Shown here one piece after another: positions 9,273 through 17,203 of a stretch of DNA of 64,000 bases. The notes below the pieces were generated by a model that was not told where the DNA came from, ran no database searches, and saw nothing but the letters and a program-made list of their open reading frames with translations. Numbering within the stretch: the first letter of the stretch is position 1; each line of letters begins with the position of its first letter. This stretch comes from Arthrobacter sp. U41 (GTDB lineage: Bacteria; Actinomycetota; Actinomycetes; Actinomycetales; Micrococcaceae), in the NCBI RefSeq assembly GCF_007679325.1, contig NZ_VEGI01000001.1, positions 1,612,001-1,676,000 of the forward strand, written 5' to 3'. Position numbers and translations under genes: made by a program.

Positions 9273-9302
9273 GGACGACGGCGGGACCTCCCGCCGTCGT
9301 CC
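9273..9302. terminator. Perfect 13-bp hairpin, copy 3 of a repeated terminator
   Basis: GGACGACGGCGGG (9273-9285) pairs with CCCGCCGTCGTCC (9290-9302) around a 4-nt ACCT loop. It sits directly downstream of the secreted phosphoesterase stop, read on the minus strand. Stem and right flank (CCGCTTCCGT) are nearly identical to the copy at 8132. Confidence 0.75.
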
Positions 9303-9317
9303 GCTTCCGTCGGGTGC

Positions 9318-10370
9318 CTATTGGCTGAAGGGGACCTTTTCCCAGGCGAGAACGTCGGCGCCGTCGGCACGGTTGCCGGTGACGGTGAACCTGACGTAGT
9401 TGGTGGCGTTGGCGGATCCGTCCACGGTGACGCGCTCCAGGTCATCGGCGGCGGGCTGGCCGTAGATGTCCAGCCAGGGTGAGCCCTCGGCGAGCGGCTG
9501 GTTCTCGGCGAAGACATGGCTGTCGCCGTTGATGAGGTACACCGGGGCGTCGAAGCTGTTGGTTTCGTCGATGATGGCCTGCACGATTTCGCGGAAGCCG
9601 GACATGGTGTCAGGGTTGGCGGTCGCGGCGGCGAGCAGGGACGGGTCGAACATGTCGGCCTGAGTCATCAGGACAACGGCGCGGTCGTTGCGGCGTTCTG
9701 CGTCGGCGAAGGTGTCGCGGATCTGGGCCAGGACGGCGTCCGTCCGGTGCTCAACTTCGGCCACCTGCTCGGGCGTGGCTGTGGTTTCGCCCAGGCCGGT
9801 CCACGGCTGCAGCGAGTTGTTGCTGCCCTGGATGTTCAGCACGGAGAACGCCACCCGATTCTGGGTGAAGCGGACGTTTTCCGGCAGCCCGAGGTCCGCC
9901 TGGGTCTTGACCGGCATGGTGGCACCCAGGGTCTTGCCCGGCTCGTCAAAGAAGACATCCCGCAGCTTGTCGAGCCGTTCCAGCGGGTTGTAGGCGCCGT
10001 TGTTGGTGCGGTGGCAGTCCACCCATTCGTTGTCGCCCGGCGTGAAGACCAGCGGGTGCTCAAAGGTGTCGAACTGCGTGCGGATGTTCTCGAAGTACTC
10101 GTCCGAGCAGACCGAGGAGCCGTTCTTGATGTCGCCCACGTGGGTGACGAACTTCAGCGCGCTGTCGGCGTTGATGTCCTGGATGCGGGCGGGGAACTTC
10201 GCGATTTCGGCCTCCCCGTAGGGGATGTCGCCGATCACGCCGAACGTGAACGCCCGGCTGTCGGCAGTGTGGTCGGCGGTGTTGCCGGCGGCGGTGGCGG
10301 GCTGGGACGCAAGGAGTCCGAGCGCCAGGACGGCTGCCGCCGTCGTCGTTTTGATGGTCTTTGAAGGCAT
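9318..10370 (-). CDS. Secreted metallophosphoesterase-like protein
   Basis: 350 residues. A Sec signal peptide covers about residues 1-27 (TTTAAAVLALGLLASQPATAA). The mature part carries calcineurin-like blocks: FGVIGDIPYGE, THVGDIKNG, FTPGDNEW, and INGDSHVF near the C-terminus, which supply Asp/His/Asn metal ligands. It should hydrolyse phosphate esters outside the membrane. A good site (AGAGGAA) precedes the ATG at 10370. It follows the PI-PLC-like phosphodiesterase by 45 nt on the same strand, so the two form a secreted phosphoesterase operon. Confidence 0.8.
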   Translation of the reverse strand: MPSKTIKTTTAAAVLALGLLASQPATAAGNTADHTADSRAFTFGVIGDIPYGEAEIAKFPARIQDINADSALKFVTHVGDIKNGSSVCSDEYFENIRTQFDTFEHPLVFTPGDNEWVDCHRTNNGAYNPLERLDKLRDVFFDEPGKTLGATMPVKTQADLGLPENVRFTQNRVAFSVLNIQGSNNSLQPWTGLGETTATPEQVAEVEHRTDAVLAQIRDTFADAERRNDRAVVLMTQADMFDPSLLAAATANPDTMSGFREIVQAIIDETNSFDAPVYLINGDSHVFAENQPLAEGSPWLDIYGQPAADDLERVTVDGSANATNYVRFTVTGNRADGADVLAWEKVPFSQ

Positions 10371-10415
10371 GACGGTGTTCCTCTTTTTGCGGGCTTGGGG
10401 CGTGAGGTGGGCGGT

Positions 10416-11273
10416 TCAGGCCGCGCGGGCCGTCAGGAACTGCTGCAGCGCGGCGAGGTGGTCTGTGTTGATGTGGTCCACACCGGCGTCGAAGAGTTCG
10501 TTCCAGACGGCCTCGCGTGCGGTGCCGGGCATGTCCGGGGTGGCCCAGAAGCGGACGCGGTAGCCATTGGCGTGCGCCTCGGCCACGTAGGCGCGCAGTT
10601 TGGCGCGCTCGGCCTCCGGCATGGGGCCCACGCCCTGCCAGGTGAAGAGCTTGGTCCAGTTGTCGCTGACCAGCGGCATCAGGCCGGCCGGCTTTCCGGA
10701 GGTGAGGTCTGCGGAACGGCCATCGTAGAAGCTGAAGCGCTTCTCCTGTGCCTGCATGGTGGCCAGCGGGCGGTTTCCGCTGATGACCGCGGTGACCGGG
10801 CCGGTCTTGGTGGTCCCGTGGCTGAAGCGGCTCATGATGTCACGGTGCTCGGCCAGTTCCTGCTCGATGGCTGCGTAGGTGGATTCGCCGTCGCTCTTGA
10901 TGTCGATCAGAAGCTGCAGGCTGCCGTCCCACTTCGGGTAGACGCTATGGCCCTGGCCGCGGACCAGGTTCTGCAGCGGATCGAGGTAGAGGCTCTCTAG
11001 GGTGACGCCGGGCTGGACATCCTCACGGTCGTGGGCCACCAGCAGCTCGCCATCCACCAGCCACACGTCCGCTTCCACGCTGGTGAAGCCATGCTCCAGC
11101 GCATCGAACAGGGGGCGGTCATGCTCGTAGTCGTTGTGCGCGTGCGCCTGGGCGAGCGGCTGGCCGACGACGGCGGGAGCGGGCTTGGTCGCCTCTGCCG
11201 GGGCAGGGGCTGCTGCCGTCCCGGCCAGGGAGGCGAGGACGGCGACGGCGGTAAGGGTGGTTTTCACGAACAC
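10416..11273 (-). CDS. Secreted PI-PLC/GDPD-superfamily phosphodiesterase (AIM6-like)
   Basis: 285 residues from GTG 11273, chosen because AAGGAG lies exactly 6 nt upstream; a longer frame adds unrelated sequence. The signal peptide is VKTTLTAVAVLASLAGTAAA. The catalytic pattern is of the AIM6-like branch: QAHAHNDYEHDRPL, HGFTSVEADVWL, LLVAHDRE, LLIDIKSDGE, and a C-terminal GVDHINTDHL. The substrate is unknown. It is the upstream gene of the phosphoesterase operon ending at 9318, a pairing that suggests phosphate scavenging (inference). Confidence 0.8.
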   Translation of the reverse strand: MFVKTTLTAVAVLASLAGTAAAPAPAEATKPAPAVVGQPLAQAHAHNDYEHDRPLFDALEHGFTSVEADVWLVDGELLVAHDREDVQPGVTLESLYLDPLQNLVRGQGHSVYPKWDGSLQLLIDIKSDGESTYAAIEQELAEHRDIMSRFSHGTTKTGPVTAVISGNRPLATMQAQEKRFSFYDGRSADLTSGKPAGLMPLVSDNWTKLFTWQGVGPMPEAERAKLRAYVAEAHANGYRVRFWATPDMPGTAREAVWNELFDAGVDHINTDHLAALQQFLTARAA

Positions 11274-11550
11274 GGAGTACTCCTTGAATGCAGGGGATTC
11301 TCCGCCCGGCACACGGGGACGTGCCGGGCAAAAAGGGGGCGTGAAAAGACTGCTGGTCGTGGGAAAACGCCGGAGGGCGTGCTGGTGGCTGGCGGGTGAA
11401 CTGGGAAGGACCATTGGAACTGTTCCCGCCCGCCGGGTAATCCCCCTGCGCGTCCATTTGTTCCAGTCACGGCCCGACTCCGGGTACCTTCATCGAATTG
11501 TCACAGGGCTGCGCTACGGTTGTCAGCACCATCAATTCATAGGGGGACTA

Positions 11551-12642
11551 ATGGAGTTTTCAGAAAAACTTTCAGCATTGGCAGCAAAGGTGCGCCAGCA
11601 GCGGGATGTGATTCAAACGGAAGAGGCTACGAAGAATGCCTTTGTCATGCCTTTCATTTCCACAATTCTCGGCTACGACGTCTTCAACCCCATGGAAGTC
11701 GTTCCGGAGTTCATCGCGGATGTGGGTCTCAAGAAGGGCGAGAAGATCGACTACGCGATCGTCAAGGATGGCGAGGTTCAGATTCTGATCGAGTGCAAGA
11801 AGTCCACGGAACCCGTGAAGATCGAGCACGCCTCTCAGCTTTTCCGGTACTTCGCGGTGACCAACGCCAGGATCGCCATTCTTACCAACGGTGAGGTGTA
11901 CCAATTTTTCACGGACCTCGATGCGCCGAACCGCATGGATGCCAAGCCCTTCCTCGTACTCGATTTGAACGACATCGATGAAACCCTCATTCCGGAGCTG
12001 CAAAAACTGTCCAAGGACGTCTTTGATCTCGACTCGATCATCAACGCGGCCGGCGAACTGAAATACATTGGTGAACTCAAGAGGACCCTCGCCGCGCAGT
12101 TCAAGGAGCCGGAGGATGAGTGGGTCAAGTTCCTAACCGGTCGGGTGTATCCGGGCCCTTACACGCAGAAGGTGCGCGAGCAGTTCACCGCGTTGGTGGC
12201 CAAGGCGTCCAAGCAGTTTCTGAACGACCAGGTGAACGAGCGGCTAAAGAAGGCCCTGGGCGCCCCGGCTTTCCCGCAGAATGACGACGCAACGGCGGCT
12301 GCCAGCGTCACCAGCGCACCTGTGGCTGAAGCGGACCTGGCCGAGGCTGACGGTTTGGAGACGACGCTGGAGGAAATCGAGGGGTACCAGATCGTGCGGG
12401 CCATCGTCTGCAGCGAGGTCAAGCCCGCTCGTGTGGTGCAGAGGGACGCCAAGTCCTATTTCGCGGTGCTGCTGGACGACAACAACCGGAAGCCGATCGC
12501 ACGGCTGCACTTCAACCGCACCCAGAAGTACATCGGCATCTTCGACGACAGCAAGGAAGAGACCCGTGTGCCCATTAGCTCTCTGGAAGAGATCTACGAG
12601 CACACGGAAGCCCTCCGCGCGAGTGTGAAGAACTACCTGTGA
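11551..12642 (+). CDS. PD-(D/E)XK nuclease-fold protein, HsdR-N-like
   Basis: 363 residues from ATG 11551, with AGGGGGA upstream. Residues about 20-130 match the type I restriction R-subunit N-terminal nuclease domain: Asp67 in KIDYAI, Glu81 and Lys83 in LIECKK, then a Gln-containing helix (HASQLFRYFAV). There is no helicase part, unlike true HsdR. The C-terminal about 100 residues form a separate beta-rich domain (YFAVLLDDNNRKPIARLHFN). The stop overlaps the next GTG (GTGA), so the two proteins are translationally coupled. A role in DNA defence or repair is inferred. Confidence 0.8.
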   Translation: MEFSEKLSALAAKVRQQRDVIQTEEATKNAFVMPFISTILGYDVFNPMEVVPEFIADVGLKKGEKIDYAIVKDGEVQILIECKKSTEPVKIEHASQLFRYFAVTNARIAILTNGEVYQFFTDLDAPNRMDAKPFLVLDLNDIDETLIPELQKLSKDVFDLDSIINAAGELKYIGELKRTLAAQFKEPEDEWVKFLTGRVYPGPYTQKVREQFTALVAKASKQFLNDQVNERLKKALGAPAFPQNDDATAAASVTSAPVAEADLAEADGLETTLEEIEGYQIVRAIVCSEVKPARVVQRDAKSYFAVLLDDNNRKPIARLHFNRTQKYIGIFDDSKEETRVPISSLEEIYEHTEALRASVKNYL

Positions 12643-13307
12643 GTGAACCAGTTGCCGACCTCGATCTGCTCCTCAGCGCAGTCGCGGCTATGCCGACACC
12701 TTGGAAGAGATGGCCAGGCGGCTATGAGCGCATGGATTCAGCATTGGTAGATGCGGTTATGTCGATCCGTTTCCGATACGGCAGACCACGCAACGACGGG
12801 TCGTGGACAGGAGCCCGGGGTGCCGTTCTGCGATATGAGAAGCACGCTGAGCACATCAGCGCTCCAGAGAGACTGCGCCATCTGGCAGGCCAGGACCCGG
12901 TTGCACTCGAAGGGATCCTGAATCGCCAGAAAGTGCATGCGGGAAAGACCAAAGCTTTTGCCATCGTGGAAGTTGCTAAGCGTTTCGCGGCCATTGGGGT
13001 CACTGAGCCAGCACACTTAGACCCGGATAACGCTGATCACAGGACCCAGTACACCGGCGTATCTGGCCTCGGCCCGGTCACATGGGAGTACTTCACCATG
13101 CTCCTCAGCCATGATGGGGTGAAGGCAGACACCTGGATCACTGAGTTCGTGGGGCGCGCGGTGGGGCGACGAGTGACTTCAGAATTTGCCGGCTCCCTCG
13201 TCAAGGAGGCTGCAGAGAAGCTTTGCGTAGAAGAAAAGGGTCTCGATCACGCCATTTGGAGCTACGCCAGCACTACAAGGCTGAAAGGTATGCCGAAAAC
13301 ACTCTGA
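12639..13307 (+). CDS. Helix-hairpin-helix / DNA-glycosylase-like protein
   Basis: 222 residues from GTG 12639, overlapping the nuclease stop by 4 nt. A hairpin-like VSGLGPVTWEYFTMLL followed by KADTWITEFVG resembles the HhH-GPD layout (GVGxxTA then an Asp-Thr near the active site). The catalytic lysine of bifunctional glycosylases is not obvious. I infer a DNA-binding partner of the coupled nuclease. A perfect 14-bp hairpin 29 nt downstream ends the pair. Confidence 0.6.
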   Translation: MSEPVADLDLLLSAVAAMPTPWKRWPGGYERMDSALVDAVMSIRFRYGRPRNDGSWTGARGAVLRYEKHAEHISAPERLRHLAGQDPVALEGILNRQKVHAGKTKAFAIVEVAKRFAAIGVTEPAHLDPDNADHRTQYTGVSGLGPVTWEYFTMLLSHDGVKADTWITEFVGRAVGRRVTSEFAGSLVKEAAEKLCVEEKGLDHAIWSYASTTRLKGMPKTL

Positions 13308-13335
13308 GACAGAGGGAGTCTGCGTGCGATTGCGA

Positions 13336-13369
13336 GCCGCCGACGGCGCGGATCAGCGCCGTCGGCGGC
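13336..13369 (+). terminator. 14-bp perfect hairpin ending the nuclease/HhH operon
   Basis: GCCGCCGACGGCGC (13336-13349) pairs with GCGCCGTCGGCGGC (13356-13369) around a GGATCA loop. It has a different sequence from the repeated terminator family at 261, 8132 and 9273. Confidence 0.75.
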
Positions 13370-13497
13370 GAGGAAACGTTAGCAAGCTCCAGCCCGCATA
13401 CTAGGCGCGGCACGGTGCTTGTCTGACGGCTTTACTCGATGCGCAACGGATCGATTTGAACGCGGATCAGAAGGTCAACTGGTCCCGACCAGTGAAC

Positions 13498-13580
13498 CTA
13501 TTTGGCCCAGTCGTCGTCGTCGTAGGGGCGGCCGCGGAAGTACTCCCCCACACGGCGGCGACGCGGCCGTGTGCAGGTTG
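13498..13580 (-). pseudogene. Remnant of the C-terminal end of a VWA protein gene
   Basis: Read on the minus strand, the last 17 codons give GEYFRGRPYDDDDWAK and a stop. The intact VWA gene ends GEYLRAHFRGRAFGDDDWAQ at 15174. Further upstream the DNA matches that gene with small deletions. No open frame continues. The remnant adds to the signs of duplication beside acetyltransferase copy 1; nothing else is recognisable in the rest of this 330-bp gap. Confidence 0.5.
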
Positions 13581-13637
13581 GTTCCTTCGCTTTGACTCAC
13601 AGAAGACGGTTCCCTCGCCGTGAACAACGTGCCCGTT

Positions 13638-14153
13638 TCAGAGCTCGCGATAGTAGTAAAGCATTGGGTCTGTCTGGTTGGGTTCGGTGTTGGTGAACCC
13701 GTGGGCTTCATAGAAACGGCGCGCATCGGTGTCCTCACCGTCCACGTTGATCTCAAGGAGTGCGCCGCCCCGGCGGCGCACCAAATCGAGGGCCGCGTCC
13801 AGGAGTGCGCTGCCGAGGCGGTGACCGCGGAGCTCTGGACGGACGTAGAGCTCATCGAGGATTGCGACCGGCCCTCGGTACCAGACGTTGGGCCTGAAAC
13901 TAAGCACCGCAACCCCGCTCGCTGGCTCGCCGGTCAGCAGGACCACCACGTCGTCCCCCGCCAGGAGTTGCGTCAATCGGGATTCAAGCTCTTGGGTGCC
14001 GGGCGTCGGCGTCGAGAATTCAGTGTTGAAATCATGAAGCAACTGGGCAACGACGGCGGCGTCGTCCAGCGTCGCCCGCCGCGGCCTCTGGCCGCCTGCA
14101 GAATCGTCGGAAGTCATGGCTTCATCATGAGCAGCAGACGAAGCGGCGTCCAC
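13638..14153 (-). CDS. GNAT-family N-acetyltransferase, copy 1
   Basis: 171 residues from GTG 14153, preceded by AGGAC. The acetyl-CoA-binding signature is LYVRPELRGHRLGSALLDAA, and the C-terminal FYEAHGFTNTE is the usual GNAT strand-helix end. The substrate is unknown. A second copy at 29683-30183 is nearly identical at protein and DNA level, including bases just past the stop. ATG 14117 is an alternative start, but the paralogue's strong ribosome-binding site supports the longer form. Confidence 0.85.
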   Translation of the reverse strand: MDAASSAAHDEAMTSDDSAGGQRPRRATLDDAAVVAQLLHDFNTEFSTPTPGTQELESRLTQLLAGDDVVVLLTGEPASGVAVLSFRPNVWYRGPVAILDELYVRPELRGHRLGSALLDAALDLVRRRGGALLEINVDGEDTDARRFYEAHGFTNTEPNQTDPMLYYYREL

Positions 14154-14376
14154 CTTTACGTCCTATCAGGATCCGGAGGACGCTGGCTAAGTGACACCAC
14201 ACGCGATTGCATCTCCCAGTACGCATTGGGCAGCAGGAGCGGCACTCCGGTGTGGTGGAGCTCAGTTCGGCGAGGTCCTGGCCATCCATGTCGGGCGGGG
14301 CGGGTGCGGGCAACTGCACTAGGTTGATAGGCAGACACAGGCTCGCTGGCAACCCGCCTCAATTGGACAGGCTCTC

Positions 14377-15111
14377 ATGACCAAACGCACCCCGCTCGAC
14401 GATGTTTCGCGTCCGCTCCGTGACAGCGTCGCTGACGACGGCCCGCCTGCGCCGCCGGAAGGATGGACGCCTTCGCCCAACCGGTCCACGAGCCGATTCG
14501 CCTTTGAAATCAGCAGGACCACCAAGTGGTATTTCAACGATGGGAAGGGCAACGGCTACTTTGCGCCGGGTTGGGACGGCGAACGTATCGCGCGCCGGGC
14601 GGGACTCCTGGTGTGGATCAGCGCGGCGGTGGCCGCCATCGTCCTTGGCGTCGGTGCGTTTCAGCTCCTCGAGGAAATGTCGGAACAACGGAACTACACC
14701 CAGCTGAAGAGCGAGGGCGTCCTCGTGCCCGCGACGGTGGGGACCGTCACCGTGGAGCATTCAACTCACAGAACCCGAAATAGTTCAGGCCGGGATTACA
14801 TCACCGAGACCACGGCAGGCATCAAGTACACGGTTGCGGGACGGACAATTCGGGCTCAGATCTACGACTACAGCGGCAAGAAAAGTGAATACCCCGCGCC
14901 GGCCTGGCGCCGGGGAGAGATGGTGAAGGTGTACGCGGACCCCGGCAACCCGGAACGGTTCATCCTCTTCCACGAATACAGGGACGAGGATGCCGGTTCG
15001 ACCCCACGCACTGCGTTCCTCATCCTTGCCATTACCGGCGGGGTCCTGATCGTACCGGCCGTGGTGATGGTCGTGGGTGTCAGGAATGTCCGCGCGGCCC
15101 GCAGACTCTGA
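14377..15111 (+). CDS. DUF3592-type membrane protein
   Basis: 244 residues. A proline-rich N-terminal tail is followed by a transmembrane segment near residues 78-95 (GLLVWISAAVAAIVLGVGAF). The extracytoplasmic middle (VPATVGTVTVEHS, GIKYTVAGRTIRAQIYDYSG, VKVYADPGNPERFIL) has the DUF3592 pattern. A second transmembrane helix lies near 217-235 (FLILAITGGVLIVPAVVMVV). The function of the family is not known. It is convergent with the VWA gene, 62 bp apart. Confidence 0.75.
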   Translation: MTKRTPLDDVSRPLRDSVADDGPPAPPEGWTPSPNRSTSRFAFEISRTTKWYFNDGKGNGYFAPGWDGERIARRAGLLVWISAAVAAIVLGVGAFQLLEEMSEQRNYTQLKSEGVLVPATVGTVTVEHSTHRTRNSSGRDYITETTAGIKYTVAGRTIRAQIYDYSGKKSEYPAPAWRRGEMVKVYADPGNPERFILFHEYRDEDAGSTPRTAFLILAITGGVLIVPAVVMVVGVRNVRAARRL

Positions 15112-15173
15112 GGCTCGCTCGTCGGCGCACGCACCCCGCTCCACGGACTCGCGAGGCAGTCCATGGGCTTCAT

Positions 15174-17177
15174 CTACTGCGCCCAGTCGTCGTCGCCGAA
15201 CGCACGTCCGCGGAAGTGCGCGCGGAGATACTCCCCGACGACGGCGGCGCCCAGGTCCCCGGTCTCGGGCGCCACGACGCGGCCGTCGATCCGGCGGGCC
15301 AGTTTCTGGATGAAGCGCTCCAGGCCGGGATCGCTGCCCAGCCGGAAAAACGTCGCCTGCACGCCGGCCCGCCCCAGCCGGTCCAGTTCGGCCACGGTGA
15401 CGCGGATGGTCTCCGGGTCCGGCGGATACGAGAACCAGGACTCGCCGTCGGCCAGCAGGTGCGCGGTGGGTTCGCCGTCGGTCACCACCAGGAGGACCGG
15501 CTGCATCGACGGGTGCTGGCGGAAGAACCGGCCGGCCAGGAGCAGGCCGTGGTGGAGGTTGGTGCCCTGCTCCCGGAAGGCCGGCAGGGCGGTGAGCTCG
15601 CCGATGTCCATGGACTGCGCGTAGCGGCCGAAGGTGATCAGCTGCAGCCGGTCGCCGCGGAACCGGGTGGTGACCAGGTGGTGCAGGGCCAGCGCGGTGC
15701 GTTTCATCGGCACCCAGCGTCCCTCGGCGGCCATCGAGAAGGACACGTCCACCAGCAGAGCGACGGCGGCCTGCGTGCGCGCCTCCGTTTCCGTCACCTC
15801 GATGTCGTCCACGGCGAGACGCAGTCCGCGGCGCGGGTCGCCGCCGTCGCCGATGGTGCGGCGGATCGCGTTGGTGATGGTGCGGGTGACGTCCCACGGT
15901 TCGGCGTCGCCGAACTCCCACGGGCGGCTGGAGCCGGTCTGCTCCCCGGCGGCCCCGGCTACGCGCGTATCCCGCCGGCCCTGCCGGCCGGAGAGCTGCC
16001 TGGCGGTGTCCCGCAGCAGCGCCCGGCCGAGCCGCCGCATGGCCTGCGGGGAGAGCCGGAGGTCGCCGTCGGCCCCGCGCTGGAGGAAGCCGCCGTCGTG
16101 CATGGCCCGCTCGATCCCCGCCAAAGTGCGCGCCGACACGGCGGCGTCCTGTCCCAGCTGGCGGGCGAGGGCGTCCAGGTCCAGGTCGTCCAGGCGGGAC
16201 CCGTTGTAGGACTGGGAGAGCTGTTCGGCGAGCTCGTCCAATTCGGCGAGGTCCTGCAGCACGCCGGTGCCGTCGCCGAGTCCCAGCCCTTCCTCGCCCT
16301 CGAAGCGTTCGGAGCCGGACCAGTCCTCGCCGGGGCGCAGCGCCTGCAGGTTGGCATCGAGTTGGCCCAGCTGTGCCATCAGCTCCGGCGAGCCGAACGC
16401 CTGCGCGGAGAGCCGCAGCAGCTCCTCGCGCTGCTCGGCGGACATGGACTGCAGGAGCCGCTGGGCGGCGGCCGCGCGCTGGGCGAGCGCGTCCACCAGC
16501 TCCTCGACCGATTGCGGGTTCTCCGGGAAGAACTGCCCGTGCTTGGCCTTGAACTCCTGGAAGTCCGCGTCGGTGTCCTCACCGCGGCGGTGTTTGTCGA
16601 GCAGCTCGTTGAGGTCCTGCAGCATTTCGGCCACGGCCGCGCGGTCCTCCTCCGTGGCACCTTCGAGGGCCTCCTTCATCCCGGCGAACCGCTGGTCCAG
16701 GACCTCGCGGCCCAGCAGGTCCTTGATCCGCTCGTAGGCCTCCCGGGCGGTGCTGGACTGCCAGTCGTAGGAGGCAAGTTCCTTGACCGCGGCCGCCGTG
16801 GACTTGGGCAGGTTCTGCAGCTGCATCTCCCGGAAGGCACGGTCGGTGTTGTCCATCATGGCGTCGCGGGCCAGCTGTTTGCGCTCCTCCAGCACCGCGG
16901 TGTCCAGCAGTTTCTGGACCTCGTTGAGGGTGCCGTCCAGCCGGTGCCGGCCAAGCAGTTCACTGCGCAGCTGCTGGACGCGGCCGGCGAGGTCGTCCAG
17001 CCCTTCGCGGTTGCGGCCGCCGCGCCGCAGGTACTCCTGCAGGGCGTACCGGGGCGAGTAGCCGGCCATCACGTCCTCCGCGACGGCGTCCAGCGCCTCC
17101 GCCAGGTCCACCGGCGGGGCGAGCGGATCCGGCCCTCCCCGGTAGCGGCTGTACCGGGACCGGTGGTGTGCGGTCAT
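15174..17177 (-). CDS. VWA-domain protein paired with an AAA+ ATPase
   Basis: 667 residues. The start at 17177 has AAGGAGG upstream. The first about 430 residues are helical and charged, with coiled-coil-like stretches (EEDRAAVAEMLQDLNELLDK). A von Willebrand A domain begins near residue 460 with the MIDAS motif LLVDVSFSMAAEG and later LLVVTDGEPT. This matches the co-chaperone partners of MoxR-like ATPases, which insert metals or remodel complexes. It follows the AAA+ gene by 26 nt in one operon. A decayed copy of its 3' end lies at 13498-13580. Confidence 0.85.
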   Translation of the reverse strand: MTAHHRSRYSRYRGGPDPLAPPVDLAEALDAVAEDVMAGYSPRYALQEYLRRGGRNREGLDDLAGRVQQLRSELLGRHRLDGTLNEVQKLLDTAVLEERKQLARDAMMDNTDRAFREMQLQNLPKSTAAAVKELASYDWQSSTAREAYERIKDLLGREVLDQRFAGMKEALEGATEEDRAAVAEMLQDLNELLDKHRRGEDTDADFQEFKAKHGQFFPENPQSVEELVDALAQRAAAAQRLLQSMSAEQREELLRLSAQAFGSPELMAQLGQLDANLQALRPGEDWSGSERFEGEEGLGLGDGTGVLQDLAELDELAEQLSQSYNGSRLDDLDLDALARQLGQDAAVSARTLAGIERAMHDGGFLQRGADGDLRLSPQAMRRLGRALLRDTARQLSGRQGRRDTRVAGAAGEQTGSSRPWEFGDAEPWDVTRTITNAIRRTIGDGGDPRRGLRLAVDDIEVTETEARTQAAVALLVDVSFSMAAEGRWVPMKRTALALHHLVTTRFRGDRLQLITFGRYAQSMDIGELTALPAFREQGTNLHHGLLLAGRFFRQHPSMQPVLLVVTDGEPTAHLLADGESWFSYPPDPETIRVTVAELDRLGRAGVQATFFRLGSDPGLERFIQKLARRIDGRVVAPETGDLGAAVVGEYLRAHFRGRAFGDDDWAQ

Positions 17178-17203
17178 GGGGCCTCCTTGGCCGTGGAACT
17201 GCC

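Noticed and set aside
11134-11550. Upstream extension of the nuclease reading frame
   Set aside because: The extra part is antisense to the phosphodiesterase gene and lacks a start signal, while ATG 11551 has AGGGGGA directly upstream.
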